Shown one piece after another: positions 1 to 9,561 of a DNA stretch of 37,623 bases. Both the position numbers and the translations under genes were made by a program. The stretch lies in the NCBI RefSeq assembly GCF_008124885.1, contig NZ_VNHX01000033.1:1-37623 (forward strand). Direction: 5' to 3'. The notes under the pieces were generated by a model. It was not told where the DNA came from. It was given only the letters and a program-made list of their open reading frames with translations, and ran no database searches. Within the stretch, counting starts at the first letter, position 1. Every line of letters begins with the position of its first letter. The stretch comes from Sphingobacterium allocomposti (GTDB taxonomy: Bacteria > Bacteroidota > Bacteroidia > Sphingobacteriales > Sphingobacteriaceae).

Positions 1-57
1 TAAAATTGAAATCCGTTTAATCGAAAAACCGCTGTAACTAACTATATTTCAAATATT

Positions 58-3000
58 TCAAAGAGAAATTTTAGATTTTAATGGGACAGCAATGACATGG
101 GCGAATTTCTTTTTGTATTCGGAGGGCGTACAACCAAAGAGCTTTGTAAACTGTTGTCTAAAATGTTTGATGTCACTGAACCCGGCAGCGTAGGCAGCCT
201 CATTGACATTGGCGTTGGTGTCGACTAACAGCTGCGCCACCTTACGTAGACGGATATATCGGATAAACTCGTTCGCCGACCTTCCAGAAATCGCTTTGAT
301 ACGCCGATACAGGTTTGAGTGGCTCATGCCTAATTGGTCTGCAAGCAGTTTGACGGAAAAGTCGGGATTAAGGAAATGTCTTTCAACGGCGTCCATGGCC
401 CGGTTTAGAAAGTCGCGGTATTCTTCGGGTATTCTGTGGTCGTTACGCTGGAGGGTTACTTCGCTATGAAAATAGCGATGTAAGCGGTGTTTATTTTCGA
501 TGAGGTTGCGGACCCTGGCTATCAGTATATCCTGATCGAACGGTTTGGTTATATAATCGTCAGCACCGCCCTCAATGCCTTTTAGTTTGACATCAGGCGA
601 GAAACTGGCCGTTAGGAGAATGACCGGTATATGGCTCAGTATCTGGTCTTTTTTTATCCTTTCACATAAGTCTATGCCGGAGACCTCATGCATCACCACA
701 TCACTGATAACGATGCCGGGTTCTACTGTTTTTAATAGTTCTAAGGCTTCTTCGCCGCTCTTCGCCTCCAGGATGTCGAAATCGTCCCGGAAGAGTTTCC
801 GGATATAGGCTCGTATTTCAGTGTTGTCGTCGACGATTAGCATGATGTCCCGCTCTGAGGTCAACGGTTGGATGGAGGGCGTTTTTTCTTGATGGGAGGA
901 TGAGGCGACGGGTACTTCGGCCTCTATAAACTCCTGTATAAAAGCCGAATGTTCATTCACATCTTCAAAAACGAGTTTGTTGTCCATTCGGGACGCTTCG
1001 GGGGCCAGTGTAAGGATAAATGTGGTTCCTCCGAGGTCATTTTGTTCGAACCTGATATCTCCATTATGGGCTGACACAAATTTCTTCACGAGGAACAGTC
1101 CGATGCCAAACCCTTCTTTGGCCTGGCTGTTGCTTGAATAGTCGCGCTGAAACGGCTTAAATATTTCTTCGCTCAAGAGCGACTGTGTCCCGTTTCCGGA
1201 ATCCTCGACGGCCAGCATCATATTACCCTGTTCTTTGAATAGCTTTATCTCTACTTTCCCGCGGTCTGCCGTAAACTTTATGGCATTGTGGAAGAGATTA
1301 AATAAGCAAATTTCCAATTTTTCTCTGTCTCCGTATAAATCGAACGTTGTATCGGCGCACGAAAAACGGTAGGATATTCCCCGTGAATGTGCTAGTTGCT
1401 GGAAGCAATAAAAAACTTCCCTTGCAAGCACGGCGAAATCGAGTTTCACGATACGGAGTTCGTCCAGCCCATTGTCGGCCTTTCTGAATAGTAACAGTTT
1501 ATCGACAAGGCTGAGCAAACGTTTTGAATTGTTGTAGATATGGTGGAGCTCAGGGATAATGGAGGCATGCTCCTTTTTATGGTGTACAATATCTTTTAAA
1601 GGATTGACAATGAGTGTTAGCGGTGTGCGGAATTCGTGCGCAACATGCGTGAAGAAGGTAATCTTTTTTTCGTTGAGTTCGTGCTCTTTATTCCGTTCAA
1701 ACTCGGCGGCCTTTATCTTGTAGATTAATCTTGCTCTATGTTTGACATACCGTTTATAGAGGTAGAGGACGCTTAAGATCAGCAGTGCATAACCGGTATA
1801 TGCCCATCCGGTACGGAACCATGGGGGAAGGATTCGAATAGTGACCGTGCGTTCGACCGGATTCCAGCGGCCGTTTGCATCGGTAGATTTAATCCGGAGG
1901 GTATAGGTACCTTCCTTCAGGCGTGAATAGCTTGCTGAGCGCATTGCGTCGACATAGCGCCAGTCTTTGTCCCACCCTTCGAGGTAGTATGCATATTTGA
2001 TTTTTTCAGGGAAGGTATATTCCAGCGCAGCAAAAGAGAATGATAGTACGGCTTTCTCGTATGGTACTTCCATCTCGTTAACCGATGTGAGGGGCGCGTC
2101 GCAGTATGTTTTATAAGAGCCGTATGGTTGATTGTCTATCTGAAAATTGGTGAGAACGAGTTTCGGGAATGGGGTATGGAACTGCATGTCGGAAGGGTGG
2201 AAAACGTTGAAGCCTCTTATTCCGCCGAATACCATGCGGCCGTCGTTCAGCTTTAATGCGGCATTGTAATTAAATTGATCACTCTGCAGGCCGTCTGATT
2301 TGTAAAAATTGTGAAACCTAAGGTTGGCGGGATTGAACTTAGACAGGCCATGGTAAGTGGCTATCCAAAGATTTCCCAACTCATCCTTCAGTGCGCTGAG
2401 TAGGGTATTGCTGGGAAGACCATCTTTTTCTGTATATCTGTTGATGGCGCCGGATTGGGTGTTTAAATGGACGAGGCCCCCGCCTTCGGTGCCCACCCAA
2501 AGATACTTGTTTCCCGCTCCATGGATAAACCGTATGGGGGTGCCAATCTCAAAGGTCCGGACTTCCTTTGTCCGGCGGTCCAGACGTGTCAGGCTCGACC
2601 AGGATCCCGCCCATAGAATATGTTCGTTCTCCTCAAAAAGGCTGAGAACATCGTATACGGGAAAATGGGCAGGCAAAAAAACGTCTGTTTTCCGGTCGAG
2701 GATGTAAATTTGTCCACCATTTAAGGTAGAGGCCCATATGTTGTCCTTGCTGTCTTTGAATAAGCGCCACGCTGTCTGGTTGAGATAGTCGGTGTTTGGA
2801 TAAAAGCACCGGTACGCTTTGACCTTTCCATGTTTGATGTCCAACCGAAATATACCTCTGTCATAGGTGCTGATCCATAGCTGCTGGTGTCGATCCTGTA
2901 TGAGATCCGTGATGAAAGCATGATCCCGTATATAATCGTTGTCTATATTATACTTCCGGTAGATTTTCCGGAGGTTGTCCCATTTCAATAAGCCAGCTCC

Positions 3001-4122
3001 CTCGGTACCTACCCACAGCGTATGGTCGTCTGCTTGTTCCAGCGAAAGAATAAAATCTTTTGGGTTGACATTTCTAAATAACGAAGCATTTGTGACAAGC
3101 TGAAACTTACCTTTATTCGGATCGATGATGTTAATGCCGCCTCTCAAGGTTCCAATCCATTGTCGTGATTGCTGATCCTCGTAGACGCTGAAAACGGAGT
3201 TGCTCGTTAGTTGCATTTTTCTGATTTCATCCTCTGGCGCAAGCAGGCCGCTATGGATATCCATTTTGTGGATGCCGCCACCGTCTGTGCATATCCACAT
3301 CTTTTGATCCCTGCCGAAATACAGGTGCACAATGCGCTCCGTGGGCAGTCCGTTTTGGGCGTCATACCATATATTCCGGCCGTCGTTCGGATCGTATCGG
3401 GTGATTCCCCAATAGTCTGCCAGCCAAAGATGTCCGTCGACAGAGGATGCTACGGCGGTTGGGTTGTATTTCCCTTCCCGTTTTATTTTAACTGTTTCTG
3501 TCTGGTCGTCGTAGTAACAGATGCCGATATCCTGAACAACCAGCCACAAACGGCCATCGGGAGTTTTTGTCATGCCGCGGACGTTGTAATGGTGCAGGGA
3601 TTCCTGTTTTGACCTGACGAGAGGGATGGAAGTCCCGACGTAACCGCCAGTTGTTTTCTCTATTGCTAACAGTCCTGCCTGATGTGTTCCGGCAAACACT
3701 TGTCCTGCATGATCACGTTCGAGTTGGTTGATCGAGAAATTAATGGAATCGAGACGATTATCCGGTTTGCGCAGGCTTAACCGGGAAAACGTTGTATGGC
3801 TCTTGTCAAGTATCGCTGCGCCTACCTTCGTCGCAACGTACAGGTCGCCGTCCTTATCTTCAACGACGCCGGTGATGCGGTTGTCGGGTAAGGACTGCGG
3901 GTCGAGGGGGCTGTTTTTAAATATTTTAAACGCGTAGCCATCGTAACGATTAAGACCGCTGTGCGTACCGAACCACATGTACCCACTTTGGTCTTGATAA
4001 ATGTATGTCACATAGTCGTTCGAAAGCCCATGATCTATCCCGAGATAGTGCGCCTGGGATTGCCCGTAGAGGGAAACAGCAAGGCCTAGGAATACCACAG
4101 AAAGAAGGACTGCAATTCTCAT
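58..4122 (-). CDS. Hybrid two-component system sensor/regulator (HTCC), PUL regulator
   Basis: One-protein sensor that detects an oligosaccharide in the periplasm and activates the adjacent PUL. I start it at the ATG whose complement is at 4120-4122, because it gives a clean signal peptide (MRIAVLLSV...SLYGQ); the open frame runs 25 codons further upstream without one. The 1354-aa product has an N-terminal two-component propeller region (about residues 25-690, many repeats of the type D..G.LWIGT..G), a Y_Y_Y domain (about 690-765), one membrane helix near 770-795, HisKA with phospho-accepting His829 in AHEFRTPL, an HATPase domain with GFGIGLFLVK, a receiver domain with Asp1141 in VISDVV, and an AraC-type HTH at the C-terminus. 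This is the full architecture and usual length of Bacteroidota HTCCs. It is divergent from susC, which fits control of that operon. The ligand is not visible from the sequence. Confidence 0.95.
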   Translation of the reverse strand: MRIAVLLSVVFLGLAVSLYGQSQAHYLGIDHGLSNDYVTYIYQDQSGYMWFGTHSGLNRYDGYAFKIFKNSPLDPQSLPDNRITGVVEDKDGDLYVATKVGAAILDKSHTTFSRLSLRKPDNRLDSINFSINQLERDHAGQVFAGTHQAGLLAIEKTTGGYVGTSIPLVRSKQESLHHYNVRGMTKTPDGRLWLVVQDIGICYYDDQTETVKIKREGKYNPTAVASSVDGHLWLADYWGITRYDPNDGRNIWYDAQNGLPTERIVHLYFGRDQKMWICTDGGGIHKMDIHSGLLAPEDEIRKMQLTSNSVFSVYEDQQSRQWIGTLRGGINIIDPNKGKFQLVTNASLFRNVNPKDFILSLEQADDHTLWVGTEGAGLLKWDNLRKIYRKYNIDNDYIRDHAFITDLIQDRHQQLWISTYDRGIFRLDIKHGKVKAYRCFYPNTDYLNQTAWRLFKDSKDNIWASTLNGGQIYILDRKTDVFLPAHFPVYDVLSLFEENEHILWAGSWSSLTRLDRRTKEVRTFEIGTPIRFIHGAGNKYLWVGTEGGGLVHLNTQSGAINRYTEKDGLPSNTLLSALKDELGNLWIATYHGLSKFNPANLRFHNFYKSDGLQSDQFNYNAALKLNDGRMVFGGIRGFNVFHPSDMQFHTPFPKLVLTNFQIDNQPYGSYKTYCDAPLTSVNEMEVPYEKAVLSFSFAALEYTFPEKIKYAYYLEGWDKDWRYVDAMRSASYSRLKEGTYTLRIKSTDANGRWNPVERTVTIRILPPWFRTGWAYTGYALLILSVLYLYKRYVKHRARLIYKIKAAEFERNKEHELNEKKITFFTHVAHEFRTPLTLIVNPLKDIVHHKKEHASIIPELHHIYNNSKRLLSLVDKLLLFRKADNGLDELRIVKLDFAVLAREVFYCFQQLAHSRGISYRFSCADTTFDLYGDREKLEICLFNLFHNAIKFTADRGKVEIKLFKEQGNMMLAVEDSGNGTQSLLSEEIFKPFQRDYSSNSQAKEGFGIGLFLVKKFVSAHNGDIRFEQNDLGGTTFILTLAPEASRMDNKLVFEDVNEHSAFIQEFIEAEVPVASSSHQEKTPSIQPLTSERDIMLIVDDNTEIRAYIRKLFRDDFDILEAKSGEEALELLKTVEPGIVISDVVMHEVSGIDLCERIKKDQILSHIPVILLTASFSPDVKLKGIEGGADDYITKPFDQDILIARVRNLIENKHRLHRYFHSEVTLQRNDHRIPEEYRDFLNRAMDAVERHFLNPDFSVKLLADQLGMSHSNLYRRIKAISGRSANEFIRYIRLRKVAQLLVDTNANVNEAAYAAGFSDIKHFRQQFTKLFGCTPSEYKKKFAHVIAVPLKSKISL

Positions 4123-4419
4123 AATTGGATCGGTATATATTGGATAATACCTAAAGGTAGCAAAGATAATGATCCGGTGCAAGTGTGGCTTTGACATTTA
4201 ATAGATGGAGGTTGCTGTGAATGAGGGTCACATATATATGGAATGGGAATCTGGTTAAAATCCGGCTGCTGTTGGTTAAAATCCGGTTAAGTGCCCCTTG
4301 GGAGATCCTGAATTGGCTGCCTGGCGCTCATTTTCCCCCCTGTTTTTGACCAAATACCCGCCGGACGTTTGTCGACCGCCTTTGTACCTTGCGACAGTAC
4401 AACTAACCAAATTCTATGG
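4123..4419. promoter_or_regulatory. Divergent HTCC/susC intergenic control region
   Basis: This 297-bp gap separates the HTCC gene from susC and must hold both promoters. It contains the direct repeats annotated separately. Near susC, TACCTTGC at 4385-4392 partly resembles the Bacteroidota -7 element TAnnTTTG. The nearest upstream TTTG (4368-4371) is only 13 nt away, so the spacing is poor and this is only a weak promoter candidate. The segment AACTAACCAAATT just before the susC start is typical of leaders of SusC-type genes in this group. An open frame extends from a TTG at 4369, but the signal peptide supports a start at 4420. Confidence 0.45.
4253..4290. promoter_or_regulatory. Direct-repeat candidate operator for the HTCC regulator
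   Basis: The 13-mer GGTTAAAATCCGG occurs exactly at 4253-4265 and again at 4274-4286, a start-to-start distance of 21 bp (two helical turns). A third GGTTAA begins at 4285, 11 bp after the second. All three lie on one face of the helix, about 135 bp before the susC start. Direct repeats spaced by whole turns are the expected target of a dimeric AraC-type DNA-binding domain such as that of the neighbouring HTCC. The assignment to that protein is inferred. Confidence 0.55.
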
Positions 4420-7400
4420 ATGATGATACAATACAGTAAACTTAAGAAAAACTTGAGGTGGTTACTTTCTTTCATGTTGATGTGTGGTGTTGCGCAGGCA
4501 CAACACGTGAACGTCAAAGGGGTTGTTACCAGCAATGAAGCTCCATTAGAAGGAGTAACCGTCGGCGTTTTAGGTGGGGAGGCTCGGGCTGTAACGGATG
4601 GTTCGGGCATTTATGCGATCAGCGTACCTGCGGCTTCGACACTTGTTTTTAGCAATGTAGGTTATGTTCGTCAGGAGATTTCTTTGCGAGGAATGGAAAT
4701 TGATGCTACGGGGACGATAACATTGGACGTGATTTTGGATGAAGACGATAGCGTTATTGAGGATGTTGTCGTCACAGGATTTGGACAACGGGAGAAGAGA
4801 ACATCTGTCGTTGGTTCGGTGACAACGATAAATCCCAAAGAGCTCAAAGGGCCAACAAGTAACCTGACCACCATGATGGCTGGTCGTGTGGCGGGCATGA
4901 TTGCCTTCCAGCGAAGCGGCGAGCCGGGGGCGGATAATGCCAACTTCTTTATCCGTGGTTTAGGAACATTTGGAACCGGAAAGCAGGATCCGTTGATTTT
5001 AATTGATAATGTCGAATCGACGCCTACTGATATGGCTCGGTTACAGCCCGATGACATCGCCAGTTTTTCCGTGCTTCGAGACGCAAATGCAGCCGCTATG
5101 TATGGTGCACGTGGAGCGAATGGAGTGGTTTTAATAACTACTAAACTCGGTACAGAGGGGAGTACGAAGTTCGATTTTCGAGTCGAGAACAGATTAGCTT
5201 CGAACACGCGAAATTTTGCTTTTACGGATAATATCACCTATATGCAGATGGCAAATGAGGCCTATCTTACACGTCCTATGGATGCCGGGAGCGGACAGGG
5301 TATGCCCTATTGGCAGACAAAAATAGATCATACCGCTGCGGGCACGGATCCTTACTTGTATCCCAGCAACAATTGGATAGATCAGCTTATTAAAGATTAT
5401 ACATTTAACCAAGGGTATAATTTGAGTATCGCCGGTGGCGGATCTAAAGCCCGCTATTATTTGGCAGGAACCTATAATATAGACAACGGAAACCTGAAAG
5501 TTGACGGCCTTAATAACTTTAACAACAACATTAAACTGAAAAATTATTCGGTACGCTCCAACGTGGATGTAAACTTCACACCCAGTACGACAGGTATTGT
5601 CCGTGTATATGCGCAATTCGACGACTATACGGGGCCTATAGGTGGTGGTCAGGCGACCTATAATAGGGCGATCTGGTCAAATCCGGTGATGTTCCCCGCG
5701 GTCTACCCGCAAGAGCACATGCCGTATGTAAATCATCCGTTATTTGGTAATGCATTAACGCGTAACGGGGGCCTGTTTGTCAACCCTTATGCAGAAATGG
5801 TACGTGGTTATCAGGAGTATAACACTTCAACGATGATGCCTCAGGTGGAGTTAAGACAGGATTTGAGTTCCCTAGTTCCTGGCTTAAACCTGACTGGTAT
5901 GGCTTATTTACGGCGTTATGCTTATTATCAGGTAAGCCGAGCGTATAATCCTTTTTACTACTCGGCTATGGCCAACCCTGCCGGTGGAGGTATGCTATTG
6001 AATGTGATGAACGATGGCGGACCGGGATCGGTCGGCGAAGTAGGACGTGAATATTTAGATTATAGCGAAGGTGGGAAGGACGTGTCATCCATGTTTTATG
6101 CGCACGCTATAGCGAATTACAATCACGCTTTTGGTAAACACAATGTCGGTGGGACCGTTATTGGTTTGATACAAAATGATATTACCGGTAATTCCGGTAG
6201 TCTGCAACTGTCTCTACCGAAGCGGAATATCGGTGTATCCGGTCGATTTACGTATAATTATGATGATCGTTACATTGCCGAGTTCAATTTCGGATACAAT
6301 GGATCCGAACGTTTCGCAAGAAACAAGCGGATGGGATTTTTCCCCTCTTTCGGTTTATCGTACAATCTGCATAATGAACCCTTTTTTGAGTCCTGGCGTG
6401 GGGTTCTCAACAGTTTCAAACTCCGCGCAACGCACGGTTTCGCCGGAAATGATCAGATTGGCCGCGAAGAGGACCGTTTCTTTTACCTATCCGAGGTCAA
6501 TATGAATAGTGGAAGTTACGCATTCGGTGAGTTGAGTGCCTATTCAACATCGACCATTGCCATTAATCGTTATGCAAATGCCGGTATCACTTGGGAACGA
6601 TCGCAACAAACCAATATAGGTTTGGATTTAGGCTTATTTAATGAATTGGAACTGAATGTAGATTTGTACCGACAGTTGCGGACAAATATCCTGACACCTA
6701 GATCGTATATTCCAAATACGATGGGCTTGCGCGCTGTAATTTGGGCAAATACGAACGAAGCCGAGAGTAAAGGGGTGGATTTGACCCTGAATTACAATAA
6801 GAACCTGTCTAGTGGGTGGTATGTTCAGGGACGCGGTACCTTGACTTATGCTGTGAGCAAAGTCTTGGTGACGGATGAGCCTGCCTATGCCGTTAATTCC
6901 AGATATACTGTGGGCCATTCGGCTGCGCAAACCTTTGGTTATGTCGCAGAACGTCTTTTTGTCGATGACCAGGAGGTAATGAACTCGCCGATACAGTTTG
7001 GCGTGCCGGGCGTTGAATATTTAGGCGGCGATATAAAATATCGCGATATTACAGGGGATGGCCAGATTACCGACATGGACAGAGTGGCTATTGGTTATCC
7101 CACAACACCGGAGTTGATATACGGATTCGGTGCCACGGTAGGTGGTAAAGGGCTTGATTTCTCATTTTACTTTCAGGGTTCGGGTCGTTCATCTTTCTTT
7201 ATAAACCCAGAAAATATTTCGCCTTTTTACCTAAACGGAGGACATCAAAATGGCTTGCTTCAGGCCATTGCAGACGATTACTGGAGTGAAGACAATAGAA
7301 ATTTGTATGCTTTTTGGCCGCGATTAAGTGAAGGAGTGATAGGAAACAATAACCAAACGTCTACCTGGTGGATGCGGGATGGAACATTCCTTCGTCTGAA

Positions 7401-7596
7401 AACGGTAGAGTTAGGATATACTTTTAATAAAGGTATTATGGACCGTATCCAGGCAAAAAATCTACGGATCTACGCTAACGGCATGAATTTATTTGCCCTT
7501 AGCCGATTTAAATTATGGGACGTAGAAATGGGCGGAAATGGTATAGGTTATCCTATCCAAGCGACTTATAATTTAGGTGTACAGCTTAGTTTTTAG
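4420..7596 (+). CDS. SusC/RagA-family TonB-dependent outer-membrane transporter
   Basis: Outer-membrane barrel that imports oligosaccharides using TonB energy, forming a pair with the SusD protein encoded next. The 1058-aa product starts with a signal peptide ending near CGVAQAQ, then a carboxypeptidase-regulatory-like domain (about residues 30-105, VNVKGVV...NVGY), then VVVTGFGQREKR, which is characteristic of the SusC plug start, a plug domain with FFIRGLGTFG and DANAAAMYGARGANGVVLITTK, and a long barrel ending LGVQLSF with a C-terminal Phe. Two ATGs in a row (4420 and 4423) are possible starts; the first is used. Size and domain order are normal for the family. It is the first gene of a rightward operon, with susD 17 nt downstream. 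Substrate specificity cannot be read from the sequence; the GH16-GH43 enzyme suggests a beta-1,3-linked galactan. Confidence 0.96.
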   Translation: MMIQYSKLKKNLRWLLSFMLMCGVAQAQHVNVKGVVTSNEAPLEGVTVGVLGGEARAVTDGSGIYAISVPAASTLVFSNVGYVRQEISLRGMEIDATGTITLDVILDEDDSVIEDVVVTGFGQREKRTSVVGSVTTINPKELKGPTSNLTTMMAGRVAGMIAFQRSGEPGADNANFFIRGLGTFGTGKQDPLILIDNVESTPTDMARLQPDDIASFSVLRDANAAAMYGARGANGVVLITTKLGTEGSTKFDFRVENRLASNTRNFAFTDNITYMQMANEAYLTRPMDAGSGQGMPYWQTKIDHTAAGTDPYLYPSNNWIDQLIKDYTFNQGYNLSIAGGGSKARYYLAGTYNIDNGNLKVDGLNNFNNNIKLKNYSVRSNVDVNFTPSTTGIVRVYAQFDDYTGPIGGGQATYNRAIWSNPVMFPAVYPQEHMPYVNHPLFGNALTRNGGLFVNPYAEMVRGYQEYNTSTMMPQVELRQDLSSLVPGLNLTGMAYLRRYAYYQVSRAYNPFYYSAMANPAGGGMLLNVMNDGGPGSVGEVGREYLDYSEGGKDVSSMFYAHAIANYNHAFGKHNVGGTVIGLIQNDITGNSGSLQLSLPKRNIGVSGRFTYNYDDRYIAEFNFGYNGSERFARNKRMGFFPSFGLSYNLHNEPFFESWRGVLNSFKLRATHGFAGNDQIGREEDRFFYLSEVNMNSGSYAFGELSAYSTSTIAINRYANAGITWERSQQTNIGLDLGLFNELELNVDLYRQLRTNILTPRSYIPNTMGLRAVIWANTNEAESKGVDLTLNYNKNLSSGWYVQGRGTLTYAVSKVLVTDEPAYAVNSRYTVGHSAAQTFGYVAERLFVDDQEVMNSPIQFGVPGVEYLGGDIKYRDITGDGQITDMDRVAIGYPTTPELIYGFGATVGGKGLDFSFYFQGSGRSSFFINPENISPFYLNGGHQNGLLQAIADDYWSEDNRNLYAFWPRLSEGVIGNNNQTSTWWMRDGTFLRLKTVELGYTFNKGIMDRIQAKNLRIYANGMNLFALSRFKLWDVEMGGNGIGYPIQATYNLGVQLSF

Positions 7597-7613
7597 ATTA
7601 AAAATTTATACAG

Positions 7614-9542
7614 ATGAAGATGATAAATGTTAAGCATATAGCAATGCGCTTAGGTTACCTATTATTAGGAACAATTGGGGTAGCCGCATGTGCTGATTAT
7701 ATTGATGTGGTACCTGACGGAGTAGCAACGATTGATCATGCTTTTACCCTGCGCAATGAAGCCGAGAAATTCTTGTTTACTTGTTACGCTTGGCTTCCCA
7801 ATAATTCGGATGCTCAGAGCAATACAGGTTTTCTGGCCGGCGACGAAGTGTGGATTCCGGTTGCACAACGAGAAATATATCCGGCCAATAACTGGCGTAT
7901 CGCACGTGGTGGACAAACTGTAGTCTCTCCGCTAGTAAACACTTGGGGTAGCGGTATGTGGACGGCCATCAGAGATTGCAACATCTTTCTGGAAAATGTC
8001 TCCGACCTGAATAAGGTGCCCGATTTAAGGCTTGATGAACGTTCTCGCTGGTTGGGTGAGGTGATGTTTTTAAAGGCTTACTTTCATTGGTTGTTATTTC
8101 GTCAGTATGGTCCCATTCCGCTGGTGAGAGAAGATATCGCACTGGATGCGCCAGAAGAGGAAGTACGCGTCCTACAGCGCCCTGTCGACGAGGTCGTCAA
8201 TTATATTGTAGAGTTGCTCGACTCAGCAGCGACGACAAACGTACCGACCATTATCACAGACCGCTCGTCGGAACTTGGCCGGATAACGAAGCCTATTATT
8301 GCGGCCGTTAAGGCTGAGGTATTGCTAACAGCTGCTAGTCCACTGTTTAATGGAAACACGGATTATTCGCAGCACACGAATACCGCCGGTGAAGCCTTAT
8401 TTAACCCAACCGTCGATCCAAGTAAATGGACGCGTGCTGCCGAAGCTGCGAGGGAGGCTGTTGCCGCAGCTCAAGCTGCCGGATTTCAATTGAAAACCTT
8501 TAATAAAGCCCAGTATGGTCAGTTTACACTCTCGGACTCTACAGCAACATTGCTAGGGCTAGAACTGGGTTTTAACGAGCGCTGGTCGTCTGAGGTGATC
8601 TGGGCGAATCCGAATCACGGCGCGTGGAATATACAACGGGATGCAATGCCGAGATTGCAACCGGAAGCTACGGTGAGCGACGCACGATCACACTTGGCCG
8701 CACCGATTAAAATTGCAGAGATGTTTTACAGTCGCAATGGAGTACCGATTACCGAAGATCGAACGCTAGATTTCTCCAATCGCTTTACTCTAAGAACTGC
8801 TGGACATGAGGAACGCTTCTATATTGAAGATGGCTATACCACTGCGCGGCTGAATTTTGATCGCGAACCCCGTTTTTATGCCTTTCTCGGCTTTGACGGT
8901 GGTGTGTGGTTTAAATATGATACGCCAAGCTTAACAGACGAGAACACTTACGTGGTGAGGGGAAAGCTCAATGAGCAGTCGGGTGCAAATACATACGGTT
9001 GGGTAAATGAAACCGGCTACTTTCTCAAGAAATTAGTGAATTGGGAACAGGCGGTTACGAGTTCAGGGGTAAGCTACCAAACCTATCCTTGGCCGAATAT
9101 TCGTCTCTCCGACGTATACCTGATGTATGCTGAAGCTTTAAACGAGGCGGAAGGCCCGTCGGAAGAAGTGTTTCGTTATTTAGACTTGATTCGTCAGCGG
9201 GCGGGACTGAATGGGGTGGTTGATTCTTGGGCGAACTACTCGAGTAATCCGAATAAGCCTATGACTCAGGAAGGTCTGCGCGATATCATTCAGCGGGAAC
9301 GCATGATTGAGCTTGCCTTTGAAGGGAAGCGCTATTGGGATCTCCGCCGTTGGAAATTGGCCGTAAACTACTTCAATCAGAACATTACCGGCTGGAGTGT
9401 ACACCAAGAGGCAGAAACCGACTATTACCAATTGCGGACATTATTTTCTCAAACATTTGTTGCACCGAGAGATTATTTCTGGCCAATTGCGGAATATGAA
9501 TTGACGGTTAATCCGGCTTTAAGGCAAACGTTAGGATGGTAA
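7614..9542 (+). CDS. SusD/RagB-family surface glycan-binding lipoprotein
   Basis: Extracellular lipoprotein that caps the SusC barrel and binds the glycan. The 642-aa product has a lipoprotein signal with the lipidated Cys at residue 26 in VAAC, followed by ADYIDVVPDG, a typical mature SusD start. The N-terminal SusD region contains the TPR-like AEKFLFTCYAWLPN segment and FLKAYFHWLLFRQYGPIP, which is highly characteristic. The C-terminal RagB/SusD signature is RERMIELAFEGKRYWDLRRW. Length is usual to slightly long. It lies 17 nt after susC and 19 nt before the next lipoprotein gene, so it is clearly part of the same transcript. Confidence 0.96.
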   Translation: MKMINVKHIAMRLGYLLLGTIGVAACADYIDVVPDGVATIDHAFTLRNEAEKFLFTCYAWLPNNSDAQSNTGFLAGDEVWIPVAQREIYPANNWRIARGGQTVVSPLVNTWGSGMWTAIRDCNIFLENVSDLNKVPDLRLDERSRWLGEVMFLKAYFHWLLFRQYGPIPLVREDIALDAPEEEVRVLQRPVDEVVNYIVELLDSAATTNVPTIITDRSSELGRITKPIIAAVKAEVLLTAASPLFNGNTDYSQHTNTAGEALFNPTVDPSKWTRAAEAAREAVAAAQAAGFQLKTFNKAQYGQFTLSDSTATLLGLELGFNERWSSEVIWANPNHGAWNIQRDAMPRLQPEATVSDARSHLAAPIKIAEMFYSRNGVPITEDRTLDFSNRFTLRTAGHEERFYIEDGYTTARLNFDREPRFYAFLGFDGGVWFKYDTPSLTDENTYVVRGKLNEQSGANTYGWVNETGYFLKKLVNWEQAVTSSGVSYQTYPWPNIRLSDVYLMYAEALNEAEGPSEEVFRYLDLIRQRAGLNGVVDSWANYSSNPNKPMTQEGLRDIIQRERMIELAFEGKRYWDLRRWKLAVNYFNQNITGWSVHQEAETDYYQLRTLFSQTFVAPRDYFWPIAEYELTVNPALRQTLGW

Positions 9543-9561
9543 AACCTATTAAAAATTGAAG

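Noticed and set aside
4123..4197. Extended N-terminus of the HTCC protein
   Set aside because: The 25 extra residues precede a standard signal peptide that begins at the Met of MRIAVLLSV.
4369..4419. Extended susC start at a TTG codon
   Set aside because: The ATG pair at 4420/4423 immediately precedes a normal signal peptide, and the extra 17 codons fall in the leader sequence.
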